Origin: Comamonadaceae bacterium
GTDB taxonomy: Bacteria > Pseudomonadota > Gammaproteobacteria > Burkholderiales > Burkholderiaceae_C
Length of the DNA: 64,000 nt
Reading direction: 5' to 3'
Assembly (NCBI GenBank): GCA_947452785.1
Contig: CANGDZ010000001.1
Coordinates: 1-64,000, forward strand
Below are positions 45,023 through 53,584 of the stretch, in pieces. Made by a program: the position numbers and the translations under genes. The notes beneath the pieces are model-generated. The model was given only the letters and a program-made list of their open reading frames with translations, searched no databases and was not told the origin of the DNA. Within the stretch, counting starts at the first letter, position 1, and every line of letters begins with the position of its first letter.

Positions 45023-45830
45023 TGCGTTCTCCAAAAGAGTTAAGAATGACTTCGCGCCCGTCGGCGATGTACCGCTGACCTGATATTTTCCGGGTCAGCG
45101 ATGGGCGCGATTATGTCTCTTTGGAATTCGTAACGGATGTATTTGTAAATCTTATATCGTATTTATTACATATTTTGATCAGGCAGCGCAGGACACGGGA
45201 TTAAGGGCCGGGGGTCGGCATTTGAGGTGGGTACGCCACCGGCGACTCCAGGCCCTAAGCGGTCATTACCCAATCCCAGCCACTTTTTCGAAACTCGATG
45301 AGCAGTCATTCGGAATGACTGCTTTGGTCACTTCCAGTGTGATTCCAGAACGCCAACCGTTGCCGCTGATTTAGACAGCCTCAAATATCCATTTCTTCCG
45401 ATATTTCCAAGGCGTCGTCCACATCAATTCCAAGACTCGGATTTGCTTGCAACGATCCAAAAAATCGCTGACATGTCCCTTGATTAGCATTTTGTTGATG
45501 CATGCGCCATGCCGGTTATGTCGCGCTACAAATGCTGTTTGTCCCATTGCGGCAATTCTGAGGCTGAGCGAGCGCCTGAAATACGGGGATTCTCGTGCCG
45601 GCCTTGGAAGCGAGCCACCGTCGGGTTGCGCTTTCATGTCGGCTTTGGTGAACCCTGCGCGCTGCTGAACTAACATCAAAAAACTTATTGCTAACCTTCT
45701 ATGTCGGTAAGTAGCTTTTTACAAGGTCAGTTTTGGTTTTTCAGTCGCGTTAGGCGTGGTTGGAAAATCTGCCTCCAAAACGGTTTTCCTCCATAGCAGT
45801 CATCGGGATTAAAACAGGATCACCTGATGA
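45023..45830. other. Long noncoding gap with structured sequence
   Basis: No gene is convincing here. The ORF at 45371–45679 has no recognisable motif. A composite hairpin runs from 45204 to 45256: AGGGCC pairs with GGCCCT, then GGGGTCG with CGACTCC (one G·T), and GGTGG with CCACC. A near-perfect palindrome, AGCAGTCATTC-G-GAATGACTGCT, lies at 45301–45323. The rest is unremarkable. Possible roles are a small RNA, a promoter region, or old mobile-element remains. Confidence 0.5.
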
Positions 45831-46619
45831 TTAACTTCCTTTGAAGACGGGTTTACGGCGCTCCATAAAAGCTGTCCGTCCTTCCAGAAAGTCTGCGCTT
45901 TTACTTGTGAGAAGCTGTCTTTCATGTATGACCCTCAAATCCATTTGGCTGGCCATGATTTCGTTCAAAGACTTTTTGGTTTCTTGCGTTGCCAGGGGAG
46001 CCAACGCGAGGATGTCTTGAGTTAATGATTCCAATTTGGAATGCCAATCATCCATGGTCAAGAATTCTTCAAACAAGCCTAGTTTTTCCAAATCTTGCCA
46101 CGTAAAAGGCCTCGCTGATAGAAAGGCTCGTTTTGTTGCCGAGACCCCAAAACGACTGATGTAACGCTGCAAACCGCTGGGATAGTAATGCAGGCCCAGT
46201 GCTGTCGCTGGCATGCGCCATTCAATGCCTTGCAAGCCAAGTCGAAGATCACAAGCCAACACCAAATCTGTGGCGCCCCCATACACGCTGCCATTTAAAG
46301 CACAAACTGTGACAGGCCTGAGGATGGCCAAAGCATCGGGCACTTTTTCAAATGGAGTTTTATCTTGGCTCATTTCACTGAACCCGCCAATGTCATACCC
46401 CGCACAAAAAACTGGCTTGGGTTGCCCTGATGTGTTGGCCGTCAGAAGCAAAACGCGCACATCGGCAGAACGATTAACAACTTCGAAGTGTTCCATTAAG
46501 GTTTTTAAATCGCTGTTTTCCAGTCGATTCCGTTGCGCCGGACGGTTCAGAGTAATGGTAGCAACACCGTCTGCAATCTGCAGGACCGGTGAGCTAGGGG
46601 AGGCAAAAAGATCTGACAT
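45831..46619 (-). CDS. Enoyl-CoA hydratase/isomerase family protein
   Basis: A 262-residue crotonase-fold protein. The oxyanion-hole segments are FCAGYDIGGFSEM (about residues 71–83) and ALNGSVYGGATDLVLACDLR (about 108–127). The usual hydratase Glu pair is not obvious, so hydration, isomerisation or retro-Claisen action cannot be chosen. It is the last gene of the minus-strand catabolic operon, 40 bp after the Bug gene. Confidence 0.85.
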   Translation of the reverse strand: MSDLFASPSSPVLQIADGVATITLNRPAQRNRLENSDLKTLMEHFEVVNRSADVRVLLLTANTSGQPKPVFCAGYDIGGFSEMSQDKTPFEKVPDALAILRPVTVCALNGSVYGGATDLVLACDLRLGLQGIEWRMPATALGLHYYPSGLQRYISRFGVSATKRAFLSARPFTWQDLEKLGLFEEFLTMDDWHSKLESLTQDILALAPLATQETKKSLNEIMASQMDLRVIHERQLLTSKSADFLEGRTAFMERRKPVFKGS

Positions 46620-46659
46620 TAGGGTTCGAAACTTTTAAAAAGGAAAAGGAAACCGAGTC

Positions 46660-47655
46660 TTAATCTTCGGGTGAGAAGCCGGAAAGTTTAACCATCTCAC
46701 CCCAACGATTCAGGTCCGACTGAAATTGTTGGGTGAACTCTTTCGCACTTTCACTGGCCGCTATTTCAAATGAGGCTTTGGCTAAGGCGTCTTGAAGTGG
46801 TCGTGCTTTCAGAGCTTCGCGCAAGGCAGCGTTCAAACGGGTGACCACATCACCAGAAGCTTTGGCTGGCAGAAACAGGCCGAACCATTCGACTGCTTGC
46901 GCAGCACGGTAGCCGGCCTCAGCCATGGTGGGTGTATCGGGCAGAGCAGTGCTCCGAACAGGACCACTGACAGCCAGTGCACGCAGCTTGCCCGAAACGA
47001 TGTGAGGCAATGCATTCGAGATGACGCCGACATTGGCCGCCACCTGACCTCCCAGTAGATCTGTCATGGCCGGTGCAGCGCCCTTATAGGCTACATGCAT
47101 CAATTCAATGTTTGCGGCTTTAGCCAGAGCCACTCCGGTGAAATGTGGGATTGAGCCAGCGCCGGATGAACCATAAGCGGCCAAAGTTGGATTGGCCTTG
47201 GCCCAAAGCACAAATTCACCCAGAGTTTTGACCGAAGCTGGTACTTGGGGGCCGATGGTGAAAACAAATTGGGCCGAACCCAACTTGCCCACGGGTGCAA
47301 AGTCTTGCAACGGTTGATAGCTCAGTTTGCGGTAAATATGCGGATAAACCACCATCATCGACGCGGGAGTCACAGCCAGTACCGAGCCATCGGCTTCTGC
47401 GCTTTTGAGCTGCTCCAGTGCAATACGTCCACCAGCACCAGGCTTGTTATCCACAATGACTTGTGTGCCGTAATTGCCCAGCTGCTGAGCCAATGCCCGG
47501 GCCAGCAAATCGGCTGAGCCTCCTGGCGGGAAACCCACCAAAATGCGCACTGTCTTGTTCAGAGTTTGCGCCTGAGCGTGGCCGCTCAGCGTCAATGCGC
47601 GGATGCCGGCCAGTCCAGCTGCAGCCAAAGTGAAGTTACGGCGCTTAACCATCAT
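46660..47655 (-). CDS. Bug/TctC-family periplasmic substrate-binding protein
   Basis: A 331-residue orphan TTT receptor. The signal peptide starts KRRNFTLAA, twin-arginine-like, and ends GHAQAQ near residue 30. Family marks are VRILVGFPPGGSADLLARAL, VDNKPGAGGRIALEQLKSAE, AAYGSSGAGSIPHF, and HVAYKGAAPAMTDLLGGQV. AGGAAA precedes the ATG. Its position in the operon suggests it binds an acid degraded by the pathway; the membrane partners must be elsewhere. Confidence 0.92.
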   Translation of the reverse strand: MMVKRRNFTLAAAGLAGIRALTLSGHAQAQTLNKTVRILVGFPPGGSADLLARALAQQLGNYGTQVIVDNKPGAGGRIALEQLKSAEADGSVLAVTPASMMVVYPHIYRKLSYQPLQDFAPVGKLGSAQFVFTIGPQVPASVKTLGEFVLWAKANPTLAAYGSSGAGSIPHFTGVALAKAANIELMHVAYKGAAPAMTDLLGGQVAANVGVISNALPHIVSGKLRALAVSGPVRSTALPDTPTMAEAGYRAAQAVEWFGLFLPAKASGDVVTRLNAALREALKARPLQDALAKASFEIAASESAKEFTQQFQSDLNRWGEMVKLSGFSPED

Positions 47656-47670
47656 GGTTTCCTGAAATAA

Positions 47671-48336
47671 TCACGCAGCCCAACCATACACTGACAAGCT
47701 GGTCTCGCCGGCTTGCAAGCGTTTACAGATTGCCGCTTCTTCTTGCTCGCGACGCACACCGGCGGCCACGACCTCAGCGGCCTTGGTCTGGGGAATCACC
47801 ACCACGCCATCGCCATCACCCACCACCAGATCACCCGCATGCACGGTGATGTCGCCGATCATGACCGGATGGTTGATCCAGCCTGTGGCGCCAAAGTCCT
47901 TGCCCGTGCCACGGATGCACAATCCCCGAGAAAACACAGGAAAGCCCATCTCGGCGATCAGTGCACCATCGCGCACACAAGCATCAATGACCAATCCAGC
48001 CAGGCCCCGTGTCTGCGCCATGGTGCCCATGATCTCGCCCCAGTAACCATGCTCGTAAGCGCCGTTGGCAAACACCACCATCACATCACCAGGCTGCGAA
48101 ATCGCCAGCGCACGATGCAACCACAGGTTGTCGCCGCCGGGTGAATGCACGGTGAGCGCCTGACCGCAGGTCTTGAAGTCGGCAGATACCGGCTTGATGG
48201 CCGAGGGCAACGCACCAATCTTCTTGCCTGCTTCATGCAACGTGGCTGTGGGCAGAGTACGCGCCTGTGCCAGCAGCGCTGCACTTAAACGAGGCACATC
48301 GGTGCGCGTGGTCAGCGCCGGGTTGACTTTGTTCAT
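47671..48336 (-). CDS. RraA/HMG-CHA aldolase-family protein (third of three)
   Basis: A 221-residue protein of the RraA fold, which includes 4-hydroxy-4-methyl-2-oxoglutarate and 4-carboxy-4-hydroxy-2-oxoadipate (CHA) aldolases. The key segment MAQTRGLAGLVIDACVRDGA retains the Arg-Asp pair needed for pyruvate enolate chemistry, and the C-terminal loop VGDGDGVVVIPQTKA is normal. The start overlaps the previous paralogue's stop by 4 bp. The low identity between copies suggests separate roles or mixed oligomers. Aldolase function is inferred from the neighbours; RraA-like RNase E inhibition is a less likely alternative here. Confidence 0.85.
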   Translation of the reverse strand: MNKVNPALTTRTDVPRLSAALLAQARTLPTATLHEAGKKIGALPSAIKPVSADFKTCGQALTVHSPGGDNLWLHRALAISQPGDVMVVFANGAYEHGYWGEIMGTMAQTRGLAGLVIDACVRDGALIAEMGFPVFSRGLCIRGTGKDFGATGWINHPVMIGDITVHAGDLVVGDGDGVVVIPQTKAAEVVAAGVRREQEEAAICKRLQAGETSLSVYGWAA

Positions 48337-48995
48337 TTCTCGCTCCGTGTTTGCAGTTGGTGGTACTTGAATTGTTTGCGTGCTTCATCCAGTCGCATAC
48401 CGCCTCGGGCAGCTGCGCGAATCTGGTTTTCTGCCGCCTCGATCTCTTCGGCCACATTCAGTACTTCATCCTCGTGTTCTTTAGGAATCACCACCACGCC
48501 GTCGGTGTCGCCCTTGAGGATATCGCCAGGGGCCACACGCGTCTCACCGATATTGACCGGAATGCCGGTGGCTTCGACCTGCACACGATCCTTGCCGGTG
48601 CGCATCCAACTGTCTTTGGAAAAGATGGGGTAGCCCAGAGTCAGGCACAGGTGCGTGTCGCGATTGATGCCGTTGATGACGGTGCCTGCGATGCCCCGGC
48701 GGTGCGCAATTTCGGTCAGGATGTCGCCCCACACGGTGCAGTCGTCGCGGCCGTTGTTGTCGAGCACGATGACACTACCCGGTGCCACATCGTCGATGTA
48801 ATCGCCCACCGTGCCGCAAGGCTTGCCTGCTGGGCCGTATTTGAGCGTCCAAGCGCGACCGGCCATACGAAATTCAGTGTCACGCGGCTTGATCTTGTAG
48901 CACTGGCCGATGATGCCCAGTTTGTCGAGCGCGTCCGACAAGGTAGCGGTGTCGAGTTTCGCGGCGCGTGCCACGTTGGTATCTTGAGTGCTCAT
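48333..48995 (-). CDS. RraA/HMG-CHA aldolase-family protein (second of three)
   Basis: A 220-residue paralogue. The active-site segment reads IAHRRGIAGTVINGINRDTH, keeping Arg-Asp but with Asn where the others have Asp or Gly. The N-terminal ATLSDALDKLGIIGQCYKI and LKGDTDGVVVIPKEHEDEVL are typical. The C-terminal helix (EEIEAAENQIRAAARGGMRL) is longer than in the third copy. Start ATG 48995, 3 bp after the first copy's stop. Confidence 0.85.
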   Translation of the reverse strand: MSTQDTNVARAAKLDTATLSDALDKLGIIGQCYKIKPRDTEFRMAGRAWTLKYGPAGKPCGTVGDYIDDVAPGSVIVLDNNGRDDCTVWGDILTEIAHRRGIAGTVINGINRDTHLCLTLGYPIFSKDSWMRTGKDRVQVEATGIPVNIGETRVAPGDILKGDTDGVVVIPKEHEDEVLNVAEEIEAAENQIRAAARGGMRLDEARKQFKYHQLQTRSEK

Positions 48996-48998
48996 TTT

Positions 48999-49682
48999 TC
49001 AGTTCTCCAGCATGTGTTCATAGTTGCCACCCATGACCTCGCCAATGGGTGTGCCTGACAAAATCGCTTTGGCCATGGCCGCTTCTTTGGCCACGATCAT
49101 CTCGGCGGCTTCGAGCACACGTTCGATGTGCTCGGGCGAGATGAAAATCACAGCGCTGCGGTCGCCCAGTACATAGTCGCCAGGGTGAACAACGACTTCG
49201 CCGCCCACTGTCGCGCCAATGGTCACCGGCACCTGCGTACCCAGCTCCACCACCCGGGTGCGTGCGGTGCGCGAGGTCAGGCTGCGGCTGTAAATCGGGA
49301 ACTCATAGGCGATGGCTTCATCCACATCACGCAGCGGGCCGTCGGCGATCACACCCGCCACGCCGCGCACTTTGGCGCCCAGCGTCAGCAAGCCGCCCCA
49401 GCAACCGGCCTCCACCCCCGACCGCTGCTCGACCACGATCACGTTATCAGCGCCCGACTCCTCGATGGCGGTACAGCCCAAGTGTTTGGTGGGACCCGCT
49501 GGCGGTGTGCCGGGCCCGACCTTCATGGTCACGGCACGGCCCGCGATGCGGCTTACGCCACCCGGGGCGCTGCTGCGCTGGGGCAAGCCGGTCACTACGC
49601 CTGGCAGTTGCAGTTTATCGAGAGCGTCAGAGACGGCGCACACATCGAGGCGACGCAGACGTAGAACTTGGGGATCGGTCAT
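48999..49682 (-). CDS. RraA/HMG-CHA aldolase-family protein (first of three)
   Basis: A 227-residue paralogue with the most canonical aldolase signature: GGLLTLGAKVRGVAGVIADG then PLRDVDEA, i.e. G-x20-R-D. VCAVSDALDKLQLPGVVTGL lies at the N-terminus, and DYVLGDRSAVIFISPEHIER at the end. ATG 49682 is chosen because it begins the family core; an open extension to 49790 overlaps the dioxygenase gene. It lies 23 bp after the ring-cleavage dioxygenase, fitting the order cleavage then aldol fission in gallate-type pathways. Confidence 0.86.
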   Translation of the reverse strand: MTDPQVLRLRRLDVCAVSDALDKLQLPGVVTGLPQRSSAPGGVSRIAGRAVTMKVGPGTPPAGPTKHLGCTAIEESGADNVIVVEQRSGVEAGCWGGLLTLGAKVRGVAGVIADGPLRDVDEAIAYEFPIYSRSLTSRTARTRVVELGTQVPVTIGATVGGEVVVHPGDYVLGDRSAVIFISPEHIERVLEAAEMIVAKEAAMAKAILSGTPIGEVMGGNYEHMLEN

Positions 49683-49705
49683 GTCAGAGGGTTCCGGATC
49701 AGGTT

Positions 49706-50707
49706 TTAAAAAATTGTTTTCCAGGCGGCAAAAGCCAAGCCCGTGCCGGTCAACGCAGGGGTGCGGTAACCGGGCACGTACTCGACCCATTCCAGATCGA
49801 GGTCTTTGGCCATTTCACCGACAACCAGCCAATTGCGGATTTCGGAGCTGCCCGCTTGCAGGCGCAGAGGGTCAAAGTCCGCCAGCGCCGCGCTGTCTTT
49901 GGTGCGGATGGCCGTCAGCACCTGTTGGTCGAGTTCCTCGTCCACCACAAAGTGACTCAGCCCCCCAGAAGCAATCACGCCCACCCGCAGGTCTTGCGGC
50001 CACAGCGCAATCAGCTCACGCAATGCTTTGCCCAAAGCCACACATCGGCGCGGCGTCGGCTGATTGGGTGGGTCAAAGGTGTTCAGGATCACCGGGATGA
50101 CTGGTAGTTCATGGCCCTTGAGTAATCGACGGTGAATGAACTGGAAAGCATGCCCTTCGGACTGCCCGGGCTCCAGACCGTCCATGGCAGCGATGTCAAA
50201 GTCACGGTCGCACAGCTGGCGAATCAGCCACTCAGCCAGATCGCTTTTGATGGGGTATTCGCGGTCCACTTCGGGCTCATGCCTCCACATGCGAGCGGTC
50301 TTGGGCCAGGGGTCATTCGGGGCGGCCGGTTCACGCGCCGTGTTGCGGATGGTGGGGCCATAAAAAATGGCCATGGCCGGGTTGTTGCTGGTGCGAAACA
50401 GCTCGGTTTGGTCATCACCCACGATCAGCAGAACGTCCAGACGAGCTGCCACGATGCGTTCGTGCAGGGCATCCATCGCGATCTGGCTGGCATCAAAGCG
50501 TTCGTCCATCTTCTCGGACGTGACCATGGCCTCTGTGCCCGGTGGCGCCGCCGCCAGCAACGCGTCGTAGTCGGTCTTTCGCCCTTGCTTATCGTAATAG
50601 TGCGCGTTTTTGGTGTCGATCACCTTGAAGCCGTGCTGCCAGTCTTCACGTTGCGATACCAGCATGATGCTGTGTGAAGAGCCAAATGCGGCGACGAGTT
50701 TTGCCAT
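49706..50707 (-). CDS. LigB-type (class III) extradiol ring-cleavage dioxygenase
   Basis: A 333-residue protein of the protocatechuate 4,5-dioxygenase catalytic subunit superfamily, which opens catechol-type rings with Fe(II). His12 in AAFGSSHSI fits the first metal ligand, and GVIASGGLSHFVVDEELD (about 243–260) is the conserved GGLSH block. Where many relatives have an Asn-Asp-His strand, this one reads IVGDDQTELF, and the other metal ligands cannot be placed by eye. No separate LigA-like small subunit is present. Ring cleavage is therefore likely but not certain. It sits between the CoA transferase and the first RraA gene. Confidence 0.8.
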   Translation of the reverse strand: MAKLVAAFGSSHSIMLVSQREDWQHGFKVIDTKNAHYYDKQGRKTDYDALLAAAPPGTEAMVTSEKMDERFDASQIAMDALHERIVAARLDVLLIVGDDQTELFRTSNNPAMAIFYGPTIRNTAREPAAPNDPWPKTARMWRHEPEVDREYPIKSDLAEWLIRQLCDRDFDIAAMDGLEPGQSEGHAFQFIHRRLLKGHELPVIPVILNTFDPPNQPTPRRCVALGKALRELIALWPQDLRVGVIASGGLSHFVVDEELDQQVLTAIRTKDSAALADFDPLRLQAGSSEIRNWLVVGEMAKDLDLEWVEYVPGYRTPALTGTGLAFAAWKTIF

Positions 50708-50731
50708 GGTGTTGTCTTTCTGCGTTACCGC

Positions 50732-51934
50732 TCAAACGACGAATTGGGTGCGCAGTTGCACAATTTGCTCTGCGCTGTAACCCAGGCCAGTCAGAATCGC
50801 ATCGGTCTGGTCACCCTGGTACGGCGCAGCTTTCATCGGACCTTCGTCGCGCGGATGACGCGAAAACTGCATCGGCAAGTTGACGACTTCGATTTCTCCT
50901 AAATCCGGGTGTTGCATCTTGCGGGCCATGCCCAGGTGCTTGACCTGCACATCGTCAAACATCTTGTCGATGCTGTAGATCGGCCCACAAGGCACTCCAG
51001 CTTTCAGCAAGATCTCAGTCCAGGCCGCCGTGGTGCGGGTTTTGAAGGCCGCACCGACGGCCGCGTTCACACGTAAACGGTTTTTTACCCGCTCGGGGTC
51101 CGAGCCAAAGCCCGGTTCGTCGATCAGCTGAGGCACCTCGAGTGCCACACACAAGCGCTTCCACATGTTTTGACCAATGGCCGCCAGGTTCAGGTAACCA
51201 TCGCTGGTTTCAAAAACGCCGGTGGGCACGGTCAAAGGGTGCTCGTTGCCGGTGGACTGGGGCACTTTGTGGTCAATCAGCCATTGCGCTGCCTGGAAGT
51301 CGAGCATGGCGATTTGAGATTCCAGCAGCGAGGTATGAACCCACTGGCCCTCGCCGGTGACTTCGCGCTCCAACAAAGCGGCCATGATGGCCTGAGCACA
51401 AAAATGCCCTGAACACAAATCGGCAATCGGAATGCCCGCACGCATCGGACCTTCACCGGGCTTGCCCGTCACACTCATCAGGCCGCCCATACCTTGCGCT
51501 ATCGAGTCAAATCCAGGCCAATTTGCGTAAGGGCCGTCCTGACCAAAACCTGAAATGCTGGCATAGACCAGCCGCGGGTTAATGCGGCGAAGTTCCTCTG
51601 GGCCAATGCCCAGGCGGTACTTCACGTCGGGACGGTAGTTCTCGATGAAGACATCGGCCTCTTTCACCAACTGTTCCAAAATGGCCTTGCCCTCAGGCTC
51701 TTTCATGTTGAGCGTCAGGCTTTCTTTATTGCGATGCAGGTTTTCGTAGTCTGCGCGGTTGTGGTCACGGCTACCGATCATGTCGTCACCTCCGGGCGCA
51801 CCGGGGGGTATTTCGAGTTTGATCACGCGTGCGCCCAAATCGGCGAATGTGCGAATAGCCGTGGGACCCGCTCGTACCCGCGTGGCATCCAATATGGTGA
51901 AGCGCGACAGAGGGCCCTTGCGTTCAGTGTTCAT
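50732..51934 (-). CDS. CaiB/BaiF-type (class III) CoA-transferase
   Basis: A 400-residue CoA-transferase that moves CoA between acids. Family marks are the start FTILDATRVRAGPTAIRTFA, the stretch HRNKESLTLNMKEPEGKAIL, and the active-site segment IPIADLCSGHFCAQAIMAAL with the catalytic Asp. The C-terminal VVNLPMQFSRHPRDEG is normal. ATG 51934 has AAGGA upstream. It lies between the DUF35 and LigB genes, so it probably activates a pathway acid to a CoA thioester. Confidence 0.9.
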   Translation of the reverse strand: MNTERKGPLSRFTILDATRVRAGPTAIRTFADLGARVIKLEIPPGAPGGDDMIGSRDHNRADYENLHRNKESLTLNMKEPEGKAILEQLVKEADVFIENYRPDVKYRLGIGPEELRRINPRLVYASISGFGQDGPYANWPGFDSIAQGMGGLMSVTGKPGEGPMRAGIPIADLCSGHFCAQAIMAALLEREVTGEGQWVHTSLLESQIAMLDFQAAQWLIDHKVPQSTGNEHPLTVPTGVFETSDGYLNLAAIGQNMWKRLCVALEVPQLIDEPGFGSDPERVKNRLRVNAAVGAAFKTRTTAAWTEILLKAGVPCGPIYSIDKMFDDVQVKHLGMARKMQHPDLGEIEVVNLPMQFSRHPRDEGPMKAAPYQGDQTDAILTGLGYSAEQIVQLRTQFVV

Positions 51935-51945
51935 AGGTGGATCCT

Positions 51946-52326
51946 TCAAACAGGCGTGAACATGGGCACGGCGTGGCCACCTTCGGTGGGCTGGAAAACC
52001 ACGCGAACTTTCTGACCAATATTGACTTTCTGAGGATCACAATCGACCAAATTAGTCATGACTGTAATGCCCTCATCCAGCGTGACATAGGCCATGGTGT
52101 AGGCGGCATCGTCTTTGCCCATGGTGCTGAATGAATACACCACACCGGTGCCGGGCGAGTCTTGCCAGACGGTGTCGACGCTCAGGCAAAACGGGCAAAT
52201 GTCACGCGGGTAATGGTGCACCTGACCGCAGCTCTGGCATTTTTTGACCAGATAGCGACCTTCGTCAGCGGCTTGCCAGAAAGGCAACGACTCGGGCAGC
52301 ACGCGAGGGGCTGAAATTTTTCTCAT
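51946..52326 (-). CDS. Zn-ribbon/OB-fold DUF35 protein, thiolase partner
   Basis: A 126-residue DUF35 protein. The N-terminal helix (PESLPFWQAADEGRYLVKKC) leads to the rubredoxin-like zinc ribbon, C-QSC-G…DICPFC (two CxxC pairs), then an OB fold. In steroid catabolism DUF35 domains bind acyl-CoA and pair with thiolase-like aldolases. Here its gene follows the thiolase-like gene by 2 bp. ATG 52326 is used; the earlier TTG (52332) is not needed. Confidence 0.9.
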   Translation of the reverse strand: MRKISAPRVLPESLPFWQAADEGRYLVKKCQSCGQVHHYPRDICPFCLSVDTVWQDSPGTGVVYSFSTMGKDDAAYTMAYVTLDEGITVMTNLVDCDPQKVNIGQKVRVVFQPTEGGHAVPMFTPV

Positions 52327-52328
52327 GG

Positions 52329-53546
52329 TCAAACCCTTTCCAAGATCAAAGTGCCTGCGGTGTGGCGTGAGGCCAGTGCGCCGCCAATGCCATTGGCGAG
52401 CGCCCAGGTGCAGTTAGGCACTTGCACCAGCGGGTGGGCTTCGCCACGCAATTGACGCACAGCTTCGATGACCTTGGTCACCCCCCCCCGGTTGGCAGGG
52501 TGGTTGTTGCACAGGCCACCTCCGTCGGTGTTGAAGGGCAGTTTGCCCACACCCGAGATCAGGTTGCCATCCATCACGAATTTGCCGCCTTCGCCTTTTT
52601 TACAAAAGCCCAAGTCTTCCAGCTGCATCAGCACGGTGATGGTAAAGCTGTCGTACAACGATGCATATTGGATGTCGGCCGGGGTGATACCTGCTTCGGA
52701 AAAAGCGACCGGACCCGAAAAGGCAGCGGCCGAATAGGTCAGGTCAATTTGACCACCCATGCCATGTTTAGGCGCTTCGCCGGTGCCGCGCACCATGACG
52801 AGCGGGCGTCCGTTTTTGCGCGAGAGCTCTCGCGCAATTTCAGGACGCGCCACAATTAAGGCGCCACCGCCATCGCTCATCACGCAGCAGTCCAGACGGT
52901 GCAGCGGATCGCTCACCATCGGTGAGTTAACCACCTCCTCGACCGTCACCAAATTGCGCAGCACGGCGTTGACGTTGTGCTGTGCATGGTGCGATGCTGC
53001 AACCTTGATCCAGGCCAGTTGTTCGCTGGTAGTGCCAAACTCGTGCATGTGTCGTTTGGCCACCAATGCGTAAAGATTTTGCGTGGCTGGGCCATAGGGC
53101 AACTCAAAGGCCAGTTCGGGCGCATCGGGGTCTGGTGGTTTCAGGGACAAGGGCGACTTGCTGGGCCGCCCCTCTTTGGCTGCAGCCTGAGCGGCCATCA
53201 TCTGCGCACGCGGCCTGCCCGCCAGAGTGATAAGGGCAATGTTGCATCGGCCTGCGGCAATGGCCTCAGCTGCATGTGCAACATGCAAGATAGGAGCAGA
53301 GCCTCCGCACTCGGTCGAATCGACGTGGCGCAATTTAAGGCCCAAATACTCGGCCATCGTTGTCGCGCCCAATCCAGGCGCGTCACCGGCACAAAAGTAG
53401 CCGTCGATGTCGTTCTTGGTCAGTCCTGCATCTTCGAGAGCACCCTTGGCCACATCGGCATGAAGTCGAACCACTGACAAATTTTCAGCCAATCGAATCG
53501 GGTGCTCATAAGCGCCAACGATGCAGGCTTTTCCATTCAAGCTCAT
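52329..53546 (-). CDS. Thiolase-like (lipid-transfer/SCP2-type) acyltransferase or aldolase
   Basis: A 405-residue thiolase-fold protein of the SCP2/Ltp group. Blocks: IVGAYEHPIRLAENLSVVRL, DSTECGGSAPILHVAHAAEA at 76–95, and NTDGGGLCNNHPANRGGVTK near the end. Cys80 is placed one or two residues away from the usual VNGACASG position, and the final GHPxGASG is replaced by NHPANRGG, so it may be a CoA-dependent retro-aldolase rather than a true thiolase. It is cotranslated with DUF35 2 bp downstream. A run of nine G lies inside the coding strand at 52491–52499 without breaking the frame. Confidence 0.85.
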   Translation of the reverse strand: MSLNGKACIVGAYEHPIRLAENLSVVRLHADVAKGALEDAGLTKNDIDGYFCAGDAPGLGATTMAEYLGLKLRHVDSTECGGSAPILHVAHAAEAIAAGRCNIALITLAGRPRAQMMAAQAAAKEGRPSKSPLSLKPPDPDAPELAFELPYGPATQNLYALVAKRHMHEFGTTSEQLAWIKVAASHHAQHNVNAVLRNLVTVEEVVNSPMVSDPLHRLDCCVMSDGGGALIVARPEIARELSRKNGRPLVMVRGTGEAPKHGMGGQIDLTYSAAAFSGPVAFSEAGITPADIQYASLYDSFTITVLMQLEDLGFCKKGEGGKFVMDGNLISGVGKLPFNTDGGGLCNNHPANRGGVTKVIEAVRQLRGEAHPLVQVPNCTWALANGIGGALASRHTAGTLILERV

Positions 53547-53584
53547 TAAAATTTCCTTTACGTGTAACTGAAGTCAATGCGCCA

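Noticed and set aside
45371-45679. 102-codon minus-strand ORF in the noncoding gap
   Set aside because: No recognisable motif or ribosome site; coding status not supportable.
45749-45755. GTTAGGC resembling the end of an integron attC site
   Set aside because: No matching partner box at the right distance and no integrase or cassette nearby.
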